This document shows positions 1 to 8,082 of a stretch of DNA of 20,810 nt, one piece after another. This stretch comes from Chrysochromulina parva (taxonomy: Eukaryota > Haptophyta > Prymnesiales > Chrysochromulinaceae): positions 1 through 20,810 of the forward strand of contig PJAB01000786.1 of NCBI GenBank assembly GCA_002887195.1, in the 5' to 3' direction. Under the pieces are notes generated by a model that saw only the letters and a list, made by a program, of their open reading frames with translations, did not search any database and had not been told where the DNA came from. The translations under genes were made by a program, and so were the position numbers. How positions within the stretch are numbered: the stretch's first letter is position 1; the number at the start of each line of letters is the position of its first letter.

Positions 1-1
1 A

Positions 2-1168
2 GACTGCTGGACCGGCACTGCGGGTGCGAACAAGTGCCTCGAAACCGCCCTGAAGCTCGTCGGACTGTCGGCCGAAGATTGTGCGACGGCGGGGGCGGAG
101 AAGATGGCGAGCTCGAACACGCCCAAGTGCGCGGCGACCCCCCAGGCTGTCTTCAAGCGGCTCTCGAACGGCAACGTCGAGAAGGTCGGCGATGAGCCGG
201 CGGCTGCCGTGTCGTTCCAGGAGCCAGTCCAGGAGCCCGCGCCCGAGGAGCCCGCGCCCGAGGAGCCGCCACCGTTCGAGGCGATCCCACAGGAAGGCGC
301 CTCGGAATCAGCGCCCGCACTCGAGGCGCCCGTGTCCGAGGAGGCGGCGCCCGAGGAGGCGGCGCCCGTGACCGAGGAGGCCACGCCCGTGTCTGAGGAG
401 GCCGCGCCCGTGTCTGAGGAGGCCGCGCCCGAGGAGGCCGCGCCCGTGTCTGAGGAGGCGGCGCCCGTGTCTGAGGAGGCCGCGCCCGTGTCCGAGGAGG
501 CGGCGCCCGTGTCCGAGGAGGCCGCGCCCGTATCCGAGGAGGCGGCGCCCGTGTCTGAGGAGGCGGCGCCCGTGTCTGAGGAGGCCGCGCCCGAGGAGGC
601 CGCGCCCGTGTCCGAGGAGGCCGCGCCCGTGTCTGAGGAGGCCGCGCCCGTGTCTGAGGAGGCGGCGCCCGTGTCCGAGGAGGCCGCGCCCGTGTCCGAG
701 GAGGCCGCGCCCGAGGAGGCCGCGCCCGTGTCCGACGAGGCGGCGCCCGTGTCCGAGGAGGCCGCGCCCGTGTCCGAGGAGGCCGCGCCCGTGTCCGAGG
801 AGGCCGCGCCCGAGGAGGCCGCGCCCGTGTCCGACGAGGCGGCGCCCGTGTCCGAGGAGGCCGCGCCCGTGTCTGAGGAGGCCGCGCCCGTATCCGAGGA
901 GGCCGCGCCCGTGTCCGAGGAGGCGGCGCCCGAGGAGGCCGCGCCCGTGTCCGAGGAGGCCGCGCCCGTATCCGAGGAGGCCGCGCCCGTGTCTGAGGAG
1001 GCCGCGCCCGTATCCGACGAGGCGGCGCCCGTGTCCGAGGAGGCCGCGCCCGAGGAGGCCGCGCCCGTATCCGAGGAGGCGGCGCCCGAGGAGGCCGCGC
1101 CCGAGGCCGCGGCAGAGGCGCCGGCACCTGAGGGCGAGGCGCCCGCGCCTGAGGAGGCGAAGCCCTAG
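2..1168 (+). CDS. 3' part of an acidic Ala-Pro-Glu repeat protein (5' end outside window)
   Basis: The frame is open from base 2 to the TAG at 1166-1168 and gives 388 residues; the first in-frame ATG, at 104, is probably internal because the frame stays open upstream of it. The first 55 residues are non-repetitive and hold four cysteines ([14 protein letters not shown]..., then LSAEDC and TPKC), suggesting the end of a folded, perhaps extracellular or lumenal, domain. A Pro/Glu-rich spacer follows, then 31 heptads of the APVSEEA type interrupted by 8 pentads APEEA, and a short tail ending PAPEEAKP. The repeat is very acidic, has no hydrophobic residues beyond Ala, Val and Pro, and is probably extended or disordered. 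Long Arg/Pro- and Gly/Leu-rich ORFs on the opposite strand are shadows of the repeat. I do not recognise the family and assign no function. Confidence 0.7.
   Translation, partial: DCWTGTAGANKCLETALKLVGLSAEDCATAGAEKMASSNTPKCAATPQAVFKRLSNGNVEKVGDEPAAAVSFQEPVQEPAPEEPAPEEPPPFEAIPQEGASESAPALEAPVSEEAAPEEAAPVTEEATPVSEEAAPVSEEAAPEEAAPVSEEAAPVSEEAAPVSEEAAPVSEEAAPVSEEAAPVSEEAAPVSEEAAPEEAAPVSEEAAPVSEEAAPVSEEAAPVSEEAAPVSEEAAPEEAAPVSDEAAPVSEEAAPVSEEAAPVSEEAAPEEAAPVSDEAAPVSEEAAPVSEEAAPVSEEAAPVSEEAAPEEAAPVSEEAAPVSEEAAPVSEEAAPVSDEAAPVSEEAAPEEAAPVSEEAAPEEAAPEAAAEAPAPEGEAPAPEEAKP
326..1096 (+). repeat. Coding tandem array: 21-bp heptad units with 15-bp pentad units
   Basis: This is an uninterrupted array of 31 units of 21 bp (gcgcccgtgtccgaggaggc type) and 8 units of 15 bp (gcgcccgaggaggcc). 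The sum 31x21 + 8x15 = 771 bp equals the observed length. Heptads between pentads come in blocks of 1, 3, 7, 5, 4, 5, 5 and 1. Variants are mostly synonymous (tcc/tct, gtg/gta, gcc/gcg); the few amino-acid changes are Glu to Asp in four units, one Ser to Thr and one Ala to Thr. Confidence 0.95.
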
Positions 1169-2128
1169 GCAGTGGCAGTGCGCCGCACTTGACACAGTTC
1201 AAAGGCGAGTTTAAGGTGAGCCATGCCGGCATCGATCAGGCGCGCAGTGTGATGGTGGAACCGGGGGAGAGCTGACGGAGGGTCGGAGGCAGTGGGGAGC
1301 GGCGAGGCATGAGTGTGATGATGCGCACCGTTATGCATCGGTGCCCTTTTCATCAGAGGAGAGGCCACACGAGAGCGGAATGGATGTGGGGGGTACAGGG
1401 AATGTCGGGCGCAAGCGCGTGAGCGACGGGTGTGCGATGTGCGTCGCGATTGTGCACGATCGAGGCATCGAGCATGACGGACAATAGTGGCGACAGCGGT
1501 AACCGTCGTGTGCATCGCGATCGGATGGCCGTACCCATTAACCGTTCCCATGGAAAGTAGAGGATGTGTACGGTAGAACCGCTCGTGGTGTCCGCCTACC
1601 CGCTGTACTTAATGTGCGATATGAGTGAAAGTAGAAAGTAGAAAGTGAGACAGAGCGTTCGGCGTTAAAGTTCGGCGCGTCTCGCGCGGTACCCGGTACT
1701 CAGAACTCACTTCAGAGTTCAGACTTATACGATACGATTGTTGAGATCCCCATACTCTGAGCTCTCCGTATCCCCCTGTCCCTGGTTCTTGATGGATTTA
1801 CCATGTTTTTTCGAGACGTTGAGTTCACAGCCGCGTACTGTAGCGGTATCTTTGTCACTTTGTGTGTCCCTTGTGGTGAGCGGAGAGCGCGGGGCGCGGG
1901 GGGACCGCGACGAAACTGACTGAATGACTGACTGTGTGTCACGGTAAAAAGACACCGGGGGGAGCCGGGACACGCACGGGACACACACGGGACACACGGG
2001 CGCACCCGGTAAAAAGACACTGGGGGGAGCCGGGACATACATGTGTGTGACCCGGTGTCTTTGCTCTCACGCCGACATCCCCTTCAAATTCCCCCACCGC
2101 AATTGTACATGTAGCTTGGTAAGTTACA
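1169..2128. other. Intergenic region without a convincing gene
   Basis: About 960 bp between the repeat-protein stop and the next ORF. Open frames here are short, overlapping and on both strands, with no recognisable domain. It contains a small run of aaagtag units near 1626-1648 and the inverted-repeat element annotated separately from 1943. No RNA gene was recognised. Part is presumably 3' UTR of the first gene and promoter of the second. Confidence 0.5.
1943..2062 (+). repeat. Left arm of dispersed inverted repeat (ggtaaaaagacaccgggggg element)
   Basis: Bases 1943-2000 begin ggtaaaaagacaccgggggg, then agccgggac and several cacacggg repeats. The head of the element recurs in the same orientation at 2008-2034, with one t for c. 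Bases 2051-2062 (cccggtgtcttt) are the inverted complement of that second head, with 11 of 12 positions pairing, so 2012-2062 could form a hairpin. A close copy lies inverted at 3870-3925, beyond the FCP-like gene. It could be a terminal inverted repeat of a small transposable element or an interspersed repeat; no transposase is visible. Confidence 0.7.
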
Positions 2129-3424
2129 ATGTTCTCTCTCTTGGCACCGAACTTTGCGCTTCGCAAAAGGGCAGGCCTTTGCATTTCCCCACCCAGGCGC
2201 ATTTCCCCACAATTGATGAGGGACGTAATTGTGCCTGGCAAAAAGCGCAACAGGCAAAGTGCGTCCCAGATGCCGATGAGGGCGCGCAATGAAGGTGACG
2301 ACTTTCAGCACTCCGACACAAGTTCCCGAGTGAAGCGATTGAAGAGAATGATCTCTACGGCACTACGAGACGAGCCCGGGCTTGCTGGGCAGACGCATAA
2401 CGCCAATGATCCACCTGCACCTAACCACGCATCGGCAGCTGGCACGGCTGTGGCGAAGCGAGAACGATCCGGCCTGCCGCCCGCTGCCAACCTGCCGCCC
2501 GCTCCTGACCAGCCGCCTGCTGCTGTCCCAGCAGCCTCGCCACGACCACGAGCAAGGTGGTCGAGGGCGCAAAAGCGCGCGGCGAAACGGCAACGCGACG
2601 CAGCGGGCGAGCCCATGAATGAGCAAGCGCGCGACGGGCGTGAGGGCACCGTGCCAGCGACCGAGCACGGCGACTGCAGCGATGCAGCGGCCGCGGACGC
2701 GGTGCCGACGCCGGAGGCGCGCCGGCCTTTGCTTGTGCTGCTCGACCTCAACGGCACGCTTGTTCACCGCGACACGGCGACGGCACCATTTGTGGTGCGG
2801 CCGGGCGCGCTGCCGCTGCTGCTGGATTTGACGCTCTGCAAGCACCTCGATCTCGGTTTCTGCACCTCCATGCAGCCGAAGAATGCGCGACGTGCGGTCA
2901 AGGCTCTCGTAGAGGCAGCGGAAGAGGCAGCTGAGACGGCGGCTGCGGAGGCGGCTGCGGAGGCGGCGGTGGTGCGCTCGTTGTTGAGGCGGGCGCTGCC
3001 GCAGCTGGCGCTTTTTGCCGGGGACGACTTCCACTTTCGGAACGACGTGGGACTGCCGCTGCTGCCGCTGCGCGTGCCGAGCCTGGCGCCGTGGCGGTTA
3101 CTGCGGAATCTCTCTCGCATCTGGGCGGATCCCCGGGCACAAGGACATACTGCCACCTCGACCGTCCTGGTCGACGATACTCCAGGTAAGTGTCCCCTGT
3201 CTCCTTCAAATGTGCTGATCATCGAGACGTGGTGTGGCGCGCACTCCGACGAGGGCGCGTGTGCCACGTCGCGGGTTGTACTCGGGCGACTCACCGACCA
3301 CCTCCTCGCAGCGAGCCGAGCACAGGCAGCCACCGGGGAGGCGGCTGACGTGCGCGCGTGGCTCGCATCCCATCCATTCAAGGGCGGGGTGGAGGGAGAG
3401 GGCACCGCCAACGGACGCGCATGA
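2129..3424 (+). CDS. FCP1/SCP-like (NLI-interacting factor) HAD-domain protein with altered catalytic motif
   Basis: Single-exon ORF of 431 aa. The N-terminal ~195 residues are low-complexity (basic, Pro/Ala-rich) with a nuclear-localisation-like cluster at about 145-156 (RSRAQKRAAKRQR type). The C-terminal part resembles the FCP homology fold: motif I LLDLNGT at 204-210, a FCTS element at 244-247 where the family has its conserved Thr/Ser strand, an Ala/Glu-rich helical insertion at about 255-285, and motif IV LVDDTPGK at 347-354 followed by SPSNVLII. In active FCP/SCP enzymes motif I is DxDxT; here the second Asp is Asn208, so the general acid/base is missing. Active enzymes dephosphorylate Ser/Thr of protein substrates such as the RNA polymerase II CTD; this one may be a weak or dead phosphatase or a binding protein. 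A GTAAGT at 3185-3190 looks like a splice donor but lies inside conserved coding sequence. The start is uncertain; ATGs at 2216 and 2270 are alternatives. Confidence 0.7.
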   Translation: MFSLLAPNFALRKRAGLCISPPRRISPQLMRDVIVPGKKRNRQSASQMPMRARNEGDDFQHSDTSSRVKRLKRMISTALRDEPGLAGQTHNANDPPAPNHASAAGTAVAKRERSGLPPAANLPPAPDQPPAAVPAASPRPRARWSRAQKRAAKRQRDAAGEPMNEQARDGREGTVPATEHGDCSDAAAADAVPTPEARRPLLVLLDLNGTLVHRDTATAPFVVRPGALPLLLDLTLCKHLDLGFCTSMQPKNARRAVKALVEAAEEAAETAAAEAAAEAAVVRSLLRRALPQLALFAGDDFHFRNDVGLPLLPLRVPSLAPWRLLRNLSRIWADPRAQGHTATSTVLVDDTPGKCPLSPSNVLIIETWCGAHSDEGACATSRVVLGRLTDHLLAASRAQAATGEAADVRAWLASHPFKGGVEGEGTANGRA

Positions 3425-4112
3425 CGACTGAATTGAGCCAAAACGGCCGAATCGGCGGTTCTCAGGATCACTGAGTATGCAAGAAGGAAGGACCCTTTCT
3501 AACCCGACATCCGATCGATGTCCCTTTGAGAGATGAGCGCGCGGGGTGGCGCAGGGGAAACGCGACGAGAAATCGACTGACTGACTGGGTCTCGGGTCCT
3601 GACGAACTCCGCCCTAGCTATTCCTACTGTACCGAGGTCAACTCGAGAACTCTTCTGAACTCCAAGTATACCCGGGTTCAAAAACACCCGGGGCGGGGAG
3701 ACACACCGACACACGAGACAGACACATCACGAATCACCTCACGAACCAACATCAAAGCCCACCGACTCGCGCACCGGTTGTCGCGTGTGTCGTGTGAATA
3801 TCGTGTGAACGTTCACGCGCCATACCACGCCACACCCCGGATCGCGGACAAAAGTACCGGAGATCCGTACCCGTGTGTCCCCGTGTGTCCCGTTTGTGTG
3901 ACGGCTCCCCCCGGTGTCTATTTACGGTAAAAAAGACACCGCGGGGGTCAGTTCCGTTACTTGTATACTACCGGCATGTTGCAACACCATACATGTATCT
4001 TCGACGACTGATGTTCGACTGTACAACCCACAGCACATGGGGTCAAATAGTGACGTAGCATTGTCGCGTCTGTCGTGTTAACGTTCACAGGAACACTCAC
4101 ATTCTTCTCGAA
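3425..4112. other. Intergenic region with inverted-repeat arm
   Basis: 688 bp with no convincing ORF. It must hold the 3' UTR of the FCP-like gene and the promoter of the membrane-protein gene. The only structure I can support is the inverted-repeat arm at 3870-3925 and its adjoining hairpin. No RNA gene was recognised. Confidence 0.45.
3870..3939 (-). repeat. Right arm of dispersed inverted repeat, with short hairpin at its outer edge
   Basis: Read on the minus strand from 3925 to 3870 the sequence begins gtaaatagacaccgggggg and agccg, then runs into gggacacacgggg units, matching the left arm at 1943-2000. Just outside, 3913-3939 reads ggtgtct...agacacc, an imperfect hairpin. The two arms point toward each other with identical outer ends and enclose about 1.9 kb including the whole FCP-like gene. 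Confidence 0.7.
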
Positions 4113-4900
4113 ATGACGTCGTCCACTCTCGCTTTCGTTGCCGGCGTGGCTGTCGCGCTCCTCGGCGCCTGCCTTGGAATCCTGGTGTACGCCCGCACCA
4201 CCATCGGCGGCCATCTGCTCGCCACTGCCTCTGCGGGCAGTCGCGTGCGCCTGCACAGCTCCCTGGGCGTGTATTTGACCGTGTCTGCGAGCGACGGCGC
4301 CGTCAGACTTGGAGGCAACAACAGCGGTCCGGAGGCGTGGTTGCTCGTGCCAGTGGCGCCGTCCATGGTGGCGCTCCTGAGCGCGCGCGAAGCGGAGCTG
4401 CAGCTGGAGGCGGATGGCACGCGACCTTCGATGGTGACGCGCTCGGGCTGCCATTGCAATGGCTTCTCGAACGCGTACGGCTTCGGCGGCCACTGCGCCG
4501 CGTGGGAGGAGGAGTACGAGGCGCCGTGGTGCTACGTGGACGACGACTGCGCCGCCGTCGCTAACAAGGGCTCGTTTGGGCTCAAGCACCAGCGGTGCGA
4601 CGCGGAGGTGACGGGCGAGGGGGGGATGTACCAGGACGACCTCGGCGGCTCGACGCCGTACGCGCCCCTGGCCGGCTGGCGCGCCCCGGACGGGTGCGCG
4701 TGCAGCGGATACAGCAACAAGCACGGGTATGGCGCCTCGTGCAAGGCGTGGGAAGATGCGATCGCGCCCGGTCAGACGCCATGGTGCTACACCCATGCCA
4801 ATTGCTCGAGCGTCTTGGTACGTAAAGGCTCCTTTGGGCACCGACACGTCGACTGTGAGCCGTGGTATGAGCCTCTGCCGCCCGCCGCATCGCCGCCCAA

Positions 4901-4939
<39 letters not shown>

Positions 4940-5348
4940 CAACCCACCCAAGCTGACTCGCCGGCAGCGACAGATACGCAAGGCCATGGCACATGAGGTG
5001 GCCGCCGAGTCGCTGCTCAAGTCGGCGCTCAAGTCGAATGCGGTCTTCGCACTCGTCAGCTCGACGACGGGTGGCTTCGCGGCGGTCCGCGCGCCGCCCA
5101 CCAAGGAATCGCTCCTCGTGCACGCCCGCGACGCCGGCCTGTCCATTCACAGCCTCTTTGCGAGGCTGCCCACTGGCCACTTCGTGGCTCTTGGCACGCG
5201 CGCATTGCTTGGACTCTGCGCCGAGCAGGGCACTTCAGCGCCGCTGCTGTGCACCGGCTACCGCTCCAAGCCCAATGAGCCGCACCGCAAGCTGCTGCGC
5301 TCGGCGCAGCACCGCTCCGTCCTCACGTTCGCCATCGAACACTTCTGA
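4113..5348 (+). CDS. Single-pass membrane protein with two six-cysteine PWCY units and a polyproline linker
   Basis: Intact 411-aa ORF with an ATG start. Residues 5-27 form one hydrophobic segment near the N-terminus (signal anchor or uncleaved signal), with the bulk probably lumenal or extracellular. Residues about 44-102 look beta-trefoil-like (repeats of the GVYLTVSASDGAV kind), which is inference. Two cysteine units follow: C113, C115, C128, C140, C146, C162 and C195, C197, C210, C225, C231, C248. Both share C-x-C, a Gly-rich turn, a Trp-containing CxAWE segment, PWCY, a fifth Cys five residues later, and KGSFG before the last Cys. The spacing suggests a kringle/FN2-like disulphide fold, but I cannot name the family. 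Thirteen prolines at 264-276 link to a basic stretch and a conserved-looking C-terminal domain. A GTACGT inside unit 2 is coding, as the unit 1 alignment shows. Function unknown; a surface or secretory-pathway role is inferred. Confidence 0.75.
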
Positions 5349-6557
5349 GCTCACTCTATGCAGCCGAGGTGGGCGGATGGAAGCTTGATTACTTCGGTCT
5401 AGGGGGGCTGAGGCCAAGTTGCGCATTGCAATAGCCCGTTGCTTTGACCGGCCGGGCGGCGGGGGGGCGATGGGCAACCGTGTGTGTCCCCTCGAGGCCC
5501 GCGTGGCTGGAGGGCTCGAACGACTTTGGCAGTGAGAGAGGGGCAGCAGCCCGCCGCCCGGTCGCTTAACCACTTCTTCACGCCGGCCGCGAGCAGTATA
5601 GGCATGGGCTACATTATTGGATGAGGATTCGTCGATGAATAGAAAACGAAATGAACAGTGACCTCGTGCTTCCGTTCCGCTCGTGTGCCTCGTGCGCCAA
5701 ACGCAAACCTCGCCCCGTCTAACCGGCCATATTTATACGACGAACGCGGTATTCAAATTACAAATACATTCACGTGCTATCTGCTAAATCCGTCCTCGGA
5801 GTCGGACCGCCTCGTGCGATCCGCCGCCCGGCGTATCGACGGTCTCAAAGTGAAACGCTTTCACGTGTTCGTCCGCGTCGGTCCGTTTCCGCGCACCCGC
5901 GCAGGCACCAGCCACTCGCGACTCGGGCGTCCGGGGCGGAGACCGTTAAGGGGAACGCGGCGGAGATTGGATCTCACCCCCCCAGGAAACCCGGGACGAG
6001 ATGCCGCCGCGGCCCGCGCGGGTCGCGTTGGGTTGGATCGATTGGACGCGGTTTGGCGACCCGGCGCGCGGCGGCGGGACCGGCCGGTTCCGGAAGTGGG
6101 CTAGGAGCCTAGGACCAAGGACGTTACAACAGCGAACAGGACGGCGAGACGGGATATCGGATCCGGCTCGCAGCGCTCCGCCATGTGGCATGTGCTCCTC
6201 CCTGGCAGACGCGGCACTGCGCGTTAAACCGGCGCGCCGGCGGTCGCGCCGCCCCGCGGCCCTCCACCGAGCGGACCTCGTCTCTCGCATCCCAGGCCGA
6301 CGCGGGCCCGGGCGCGCGGTGCACGCGGAGCACGCTCGTCCGGCGCGCGCGCGTGGGGCACGTCCGCGATCAGGGGGCGGGGCCGGGGCGCCACGGTGTC
6401 GCCGGTCCCTAAGCGACTCACGGCACCTATTTTCATATGAATGTGAAAATATATGAATGTGACACCTGTCGTTAAACTGTCAATGCGCGCGTCTATCAGC
6501 GCGTCTAGTGGCCTAGTGGGTAGGTGTTGGGTATAGGTGAACAAAGCCACTTCGCAG
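5349..6557. other. Long GC-rich intergenic region, nothing recognised
   Basis: About 1.2 kb after the membrane-protein stop. Several open frames of 70-150 codons exist on both strands between 5658 and 6550, but they overlap, are Arg/Pro-rich as expected from GC-rich noncoding DNA, and show no domain. An AT-rich island at 6428-6462 contains atatgaatgtga twice. A tRNA-like A box (tggcctagtggg at 6509-6520) has no matching B box. No gene or RNA is claimed. Confidence 0.4.
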
Positions 6558-7055
6558 CTAGCGCTGCTGCATGGCGCTGCAACCGCTGCTGCTCGTCAAA
6601 GCGCTGCTGCTGGACAGGGCGAGCTGATCCCATTCGCCATAGTCCCATCGCGTGGATGCTCGCGCCTGTCGAGGCGCGCGCCCCTCGTCCTCGGCGTCAG
6701 GCATCCTGCAGTTTATGTCTCGCCTGGGCTCGCACTTCGGGGATGCTGCGGGCGATCGGCCAGCTCTCAGCATTGATGGAGCGGCCACGTCAGATCGTTG
6801 ATACCATTTATTCAACGATGGTGTCTGGCTGATGATGGAGTCTGGTGAAACCAGCCTGGACATGCTCGGGGATGCGCGGGCCAGCTGAGAAAGGTCCGAG
6901 TACGAATTCTCGCTACGGAAGACGAGCAATCCCCCTTCAACTGCGAAGGTGGTGAATCCCTCAAACGCGGTCCCGCTGTGATGGCTCCCGTCCTCGGAGG
7001 AGCAATCATTGAAGATGTTCCCACCGCGCACTCGCGGGGATCTCGGTCGCGACAT
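6558..7055 (-). CDS. Possible Ser-rich hypothetical protein or 3' exon of the kinase gene
   Basis: ATG-initiated 165-aa ORF (ATG at 7055) on the same strand as and just downstream of the kinase. The frame stays open upstream of the ATG to about 7124, where a TAG precedes an AG|GAA that could be a splice acceptor. The composition (Ser-rich, ordinary codon mixture, segments such as STRWDYGEWDQL) is more protein-like than neighbouring spurious frames. No domain recognised. It may be a separate gene, an extra 3' exon of the kinase if the kinase stop at 7166 is removed by splicing, or noncoding. Confidence 0.25.
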   Translation of the reverse strand: MSRPRSPRVRGGNIFNDCSSEDGSHHSGTAFEGFTTFAVEGGLLVFRSENSYSDLSQLARASPSMSRLVSPDSIISQTPSLNKWYQRSDVAAPSMLRAGRSPAASPKCEPRRDINCRMPDAEDEGRAPRQARASTRWDYGEWDQLALSSSSALTSSSGCSAMQQR

Positions 7056-7165
7056 CGGGCTTCCACTTGCGAAGGCTATCGACGTGGTTGTGCGCAGCTC
7101 GCGCGATTCTGCAGCGCGATTCGAAATTGAAAATTCCTATTTACCAATGAATGAAGCGAGATCTA

Positions 7166-8029
7166 TTATGGAGATGACTGAATGTCATGTTGTGAGTTCC
7201 CCAAGGCAAGAGGTGGAGGGCGGTCCGGCTCAAAAAGGGTCATGGGAGTGGCAAAGGCTGGGGTCGTTGCGTCGTTGCGATGCTTCTCTGCTTGCGACGC
7301 TCCGATGCTTCTCAAGCCGGGCGATTTGTCAGAGCCTCCGTCGGAGGCTTGCAAGGCCGCATCGGATGGGCACCCTGCCATATTAGGGCACGGCCCATCG
7401 GAGGGCCATCCAAGAGCGACGAGGCGGAATCGGCCGCACGCAAGCACTACGAGCCCGGCGCGCTTGAGACGGCGCGCCGCGATGAAGCCGCGCATCATCT
7501 CATGCACCGTCGAGAGCTGATCGGTGCTCACCTGATGAGGGAGGCCATCAGTGGGGGCATCAGGGAGGTCGACAGAGACGCCATCAGAGGTCATCGGACA
7601 CCCTCCGACGCTTCGCTCCTTCTCCTCCAAAAGGCGAGTCCCCTGTGCTCGGATGAGGGAGGCAATCAAGGGAGATCGCACCTCCTCGGGTGCGCCGTCC
7701 TCTCCCACCTTCACGAGGGAGGCAATCAAGGGAGATCGCACCTCCTCGGGTGCGCCGTCCTCTCCCACCTTCCACGAGGCAAACCACGGGTGCTGTAACG
7801 TCTCCCGAGCAGAGTATCTCTCCATCGGTTCGAGCTTCAGCAGGCGCGAGATGAGGTCTTTGGCGAGCGCAGACACCGTCGGAGGTCCTCGAGTTGTGAA
7901 TTCACACGTCGGAGGTGCTCGAGGCCCACCCGAGGCGAAGCTGTTACTCGCGCCGCCGTCGGACGCGCGGTCCTGAGCGCCGCCGTCCTCGTCTCCTATT
8001 CCTATCGCGGCGGTGGCGGCGGTGGCGGC

Positions 8030-8082
<53 letters not shown>

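Noticed and set aside
153..1232. Long minus-strand ORFs (Arg/Pro-rich and Gly/Leu-rich, about 300-360 codons) opposite the repeat gene
   Set aside because: They exist only because the GC-rich tandem repeat leaves other frames open; composition is pure repeat shadow.
3184..3230. GTAAGT splice donor inside the FCP-like gene
   Set aside because: Reading through gives the conserved DDTPGK...SPSNVLII segment, so the stretch is coding.
4816..4830. GTACGT donor-like site in the membrane-protein gene
   Set aside because: The read-through segment aligns with the KGSFG region of the first cysteine unit.
5658..6456. Overlapping ORFs of 75-150 codons between the membrane-protein and kinase genes
   Set aside because: Arg/Pro-rich, overlapping in several frames, no domain, no splice support; typical of GC-rich noncoding DNA.
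6505..6590. tRNA gene suggested by an A-box-like tggcctagtggg
   Set aside because: No B box or cloverleaf could be found downstream.
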